Assembly (NCBI RefSeq): GCF_030272615.1
Contig: NC_081411.1
Span: 213,211,744-213,275,743 of the forward strand
Source of the DNA: Cryptomeria japonica
Taxonomy: Eukaryota > Streptophyta > Pinopsida > Cupressales > Cupressaceae
Direction of reading: 5' to 3'
DNA: 64,000 nucleotides
The number at the start of each line of letters is the position of its first letter. The stretch's first letter is position 1. Below, in pieces: positions 60,773-64,000 of the stretch. The notes beneath the pieces are model-generated. The model had not been told where the DNA came from. It did not search any database and worked only from the letters and a program-made list of their open reading frames with translations. Both the position numbers and the translations under genes were made by a program.

Positions 60773-62305
60773 TGATAACTCAATGATGAATGGATAGTAC
60801 CAAACCGGTACTGAGAGGGGGGGGGTGAATCAGTACAGACAAAAACACATTCCTAAAACTGGTTTGTCAATAGACACTGGGTTTTGACAAACAAACAGTA
60901 ACACCGGTCTTAAACAGAGTACAACCGACAAAACCCAGAATAACTGAGACAAGCATAAACCAGTTGACACTTATCTTTTCACACAATCTAATACTTCATT
61001 TCCATTTCACCCTAGTTCATGAATAGGTAATCTATCATCAAAAATATAAACAACTAGATCAACATGATTTACCTTCAGACACAAATCACTTAAACCACCA
61101 CATGAATAACACCACACATAACGCAGATTTTTCACATGGAAACCCAACTAGGAAAAACCACGGTGGGGATGAATACCCACAAGCTATTTTTGAACTCTTT
61201 ATAAGTCTGCTCTATTAGGAGCCTTGTCCGGTTAAAGACTGATACAATAGGTTATGTTAGGAACCGATCCTATTAGGGATCACCCGGTTAAGGGATGGCT
61301 AGAATACTTGGTTAAGGGTTAAACCCTGTTAAAGGTTACCTTGTTAGAGGATTTCAAGAACTCAATAGTTTTGAGTCACCCTATTAAAGGATTTATAGCA
61401 AGCCGGTTAAAGCTACCCTGTTAAGGGATTTCCCAACTGTTGAAGTGGTTAGAGATCAATAGGTATTACAATGATTTGGTAACAACACTCAATGCCAATA
61501 CAAATCCACTTTAGCTCCTCTTCACCTTCTGCACTCACACTCTGGAGGTATCACTTCTCTCCTCTGGTTTGGCAAGAATCACATATCTCTTCACTTGGAT
61601 ACACACACACAACTTTTTCCAACAACCTCAGAAAGAAACACAACATTGACCTTATAGGAAACAGATAGGTCGGTAGCATAAACCCTAAACCCTAAACCTG
61701 TTAGGTTAAGAAATTCAAATGGTTCAATCCCGACCATTGATCACATTGCATTAAATGCAATAGTCTTGAACTGATCTCAAGACATTCTCCATCATTCATT
61801 TTCTATTTCTTTCATGGTGGTTGATTACCCATCACACGTTTTCACCGTTTACAGACTTTGCACATTCCTGAGGTAGATAGGAACAATCTTCTTCATGCAA
61901 GATCCTTCACGTGCACACGGCCGATGTGGTAGCATGATCTGTTCTTCATTACAATGCTAAATCATCACACAAAGTCACTGGTTGAGTCAAATAGACTTGA
62001 AGCACTTCAACCGGAAACCCTGAAGTTGAGACTACCAACCAATAGTCATACAAAGCTTCCATGTACTGGTTCTCATATCAACATGCCGGTTCACCTTTAA
62101 TAAACATAATGCTTCACTTTGGCACATATACCAGTTCACAATGTTATACCAGTTCTCACATATACCGGTTCTTGGTAACATACCAGTTCTCTCTTCTTCA
62201 GCATATTGACATCAAAGATAGTAGACAATGTCATCATGTCCTCATGCCAGTTCACATAATGCCAACAGTCATCATGTCCTCATACCGGTTCACATAATGC
62301 CAATA
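60773..62305 (-). repeat. 5' LTR of copia B
   Basis: It matches 54823-56359 along its length with scattered substitutions. The terminal CA of the element is changed here (CAATA). GTTTC follows at 62306. Confidence 0.93.
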
Positions 62306-62871
62306 GTTTCCTATTAAATTAGAAACTTTCCTCTGAATTTTAGAGGTACAACTCCCTCGTATGATATAATTAGGGTTTTTACAGATATGATTTTAAACAG
62401 AAAGTAGGAGAGGCAACTACAAAAGTAAAATAGGAGAAAGAACATGATTTAAAGAAAAACAAATGAATGACACAAAGTTCACCCATTTTCTATACATAAC
62501 CAATTGTAATGGAGAATTAACAAATATTCTTTTCAGATAATGTAAATACATCATGACTTAAAGTTCTATAAACATATACATCCATAACTAAATACACAAA
62601 TGAATTCAAGGAATTGATTGCAAATCTCAAAGTAAATGTCAACTGGAAGAACATACATGAATACAAAGCCTCAAATAAATTTCCATCCCTCAAATTGATA
62701 GTCAAAGATGTGCAAAGTCTCTATTCGTGTATATATAAATTACATTTAAGAAAAAGAAAACAAGCTATCAAAACCCCAAAAAAAATTAATTAGAACTACA
62801 TTCAAAAGAAAACTGATCGATACTCATTCATGCATCAAAGTGCAAGGAGGATCAAATGCACCAAAAAATAT
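62306..62871 (-). repeat. Gypsy C 5' LTR, remainder
   Basis: After the GTTTC target copy the sequence resumes the LTR begun at 54768 and matches 50690-51200. It stops short of the end of the 50566-51382 copy by about 190 bp and abuts the next copy at 62872. Confidence 0.6.
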
Positions 62872-64000
62872 GTTGGCATACAGATTTGTCCCTTTCGAAA
62901 TATAAAGATAACCCTCTATGCCCTATGATAGAGACAAACATGCAACAAATAGTTAGAGGTACAACTCCCTCATATCATATAATTGGGGTTCTTACAAGTT
63001 ATGCTTTTAACTAGAAAGCAGGAAAGACAACCACAAAAGAAAAAAAGGGGAAATAACAAGATTTAAAGAAAAACAAACAAATGACTCAAAATTCATCCAT
63101 TTACTATACACAACCAATTGTAATGGGGAATTGATAGAGATTATTTTCAGATAATATAAATTCATTACAAATTTAAGTTCTGTAAACATATCCTTCCATA
63201 ACTAAATATATAGATGAATTCAAGGAACTCATTGCAAATCTCAAAGTAAATGTCAACCAGAAGAACATGCATGAGTACAAAGCCTCAAACAAATTTCCAT
63301 CCCTTAGATTGATACTCAAAGACACAAAGTAGATATTTATGTATATATAAATTATGTTTATAAAAAGGAAAATAGGTTGTAAAAACCCCAAAACTTAACA
63401 TTCAAAATCAAACCGATCGATACTCACTCATGCATCATTATGCGAGGGGATCAGTTCTTCCTTACTACCCTTTTATAGTAGTATATATAAAAAAAGGAAA
63501 TAAACTCCTTAAGATAACATTTGGAAAGAAATGTTTTGCAAAGAAAATTGATAGCTACTTTAAGGTCCATGTGGCATAGGATTTATTACCTCCACAATTC
63601 TTTGTTGAATCTGGGCCAACTAGAAGAACATCCATGAATATAAAGCCTCAAACAAATTTCCATCCCTTAGATTCATATTCAAAGACACAAAGTATATATT
63701 CTTGTATATATAAATTATGTAAATATGAAAAGGAAAACAAGCTATAAAAAACCCAAAACTTAACATTCAAAATCAAATCGATCGATACTCACTCATGCAT
63801 TAAATTGCAAGGGGGATCAGTTCTCCCTTTCTTCCCTTTTACAATAGTATATATATAAATAGAAAATAACTTCATAAAGATAACAATTTCTTTTGAAAAG
63901 AATTATTTTTCGAAAGAAAATTGAAAGCTACATTATGGTCCATGTGGCATAGGATTTCTTGCCTCCACAATTCTTTGTTGAATCTGGGTCAACCAAAAGA
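62872..64000. repeat. Tandem LTR-derived units running off the window
   Basis: A further LTR copy starts TGTTGGCATACAG near 62872. From 63254 a unit beginning CAACCAGAAGAACATGC repeats at 63617 and again at 63990, periods of 363 and 373 bp. Each unit contains 'atcgatactcactcatgcat' and ends TTGAATCTGGGYC. Confidence 0.75.

Larger units (their letters stand above)
54823..62305 (-). mobile_element. Ty1/copia element 'copia B', complete (7,483 bp)
   Basis: LTRs of 1537 and 1533 bp (54823-56359 and 60773-62305) are flanked by GTTTC on both sides (54818-54822 and 62306-62310). The layout is that of copia A. The coding region needs only one frame change (near 58822). Otherwise stop codons alone interrupt it, and the visible integrase and RT catalytic residues are intact. 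The last bases of the right LTR read CAATA instead of CAACA. Lineage is not resolved. Confidence 0.95.

Overview
The window is nuclear DNA from a seed plant, made almost entirely of nested LTR retrotransposons. I found no ordinary host gene, rRNA or tRNA. The size and depth of nesting, long AT-rich spacers and decayed copia and gypsy copies suggest a large, repeat-rich genome. A gymnosperm is my guess, at low confidence. All coding regions belong to mobile elements and all are broken. Most breaks are in-frame TGA or TAG codons of the kind made by C-to-T change at CG and CHG sites, which is how methylated plant transposons decay.

Layout. 1-15973: Ty3/gypsy element of the Tat type (called Tat-1), gag-pol on the minus strand, 5' LTR at 14425-15973, 3' LTR beyond the left edge. 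It sits in the 3' end of a plus-strand Ty1/copia element whose PPT and LTR follow (about 15974-17585). 17586-19760: a 2.2-kb purine (GA) tract. 19761-22690: unidentified AT-rich DNA holding a 26-bp minisatellite and a complete 375-bp TRIM element (21057-21431). 22695-46298: a minus-strand copia element (copia A). Its left LTR is split by a second, complete Tat element (Tat-2, 22931-39115) with 775-bp LTRs and a 5-bp target duplication. 46299-50565: decayed LTR-element remnants and a foldback hairpin. 50566-62871: a very old gypsy element (gypsy C) with a recognisable gag relic, split by copia B (54823-62305, target duplication GTTTC). 62872-64000: LTR-related tandem units that run off the right edge.

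The most interesting structure is shared by the two Tat elements. Each carries, between pol and the 3' LTR and on the opposite strand, a second gene for a plant mobile domain (PMD) protein. In both copies it has its own TATA box, a short first exon, an intron with good splice sites and one long second exon. The intron carries a motif array (TGCGCYTGTGT in Tat-1, GCGTCTGTGT in Tat-2). The same element-specific motif recurs in the untranslated leader of gag-pol at the other end of the element, in inverted physical orientation, so it has the same orientation relative to each transcript. Tat-1 and Tat-2 also share a leader hairpin block, a GGTTTTCACC motif used both in the pro-RT linker and after pol, and T-rich minisatellites between the two convergent genes.

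Working model (inference): a Tat polyprotein (gag, protease, reverse transcriptase, two RNase H domains, integrase) drives retrotransposition, while an independently transcribed antisense PMD protein may regulate the element or its silencing. Both copies here are too damaged to be active as they stand.
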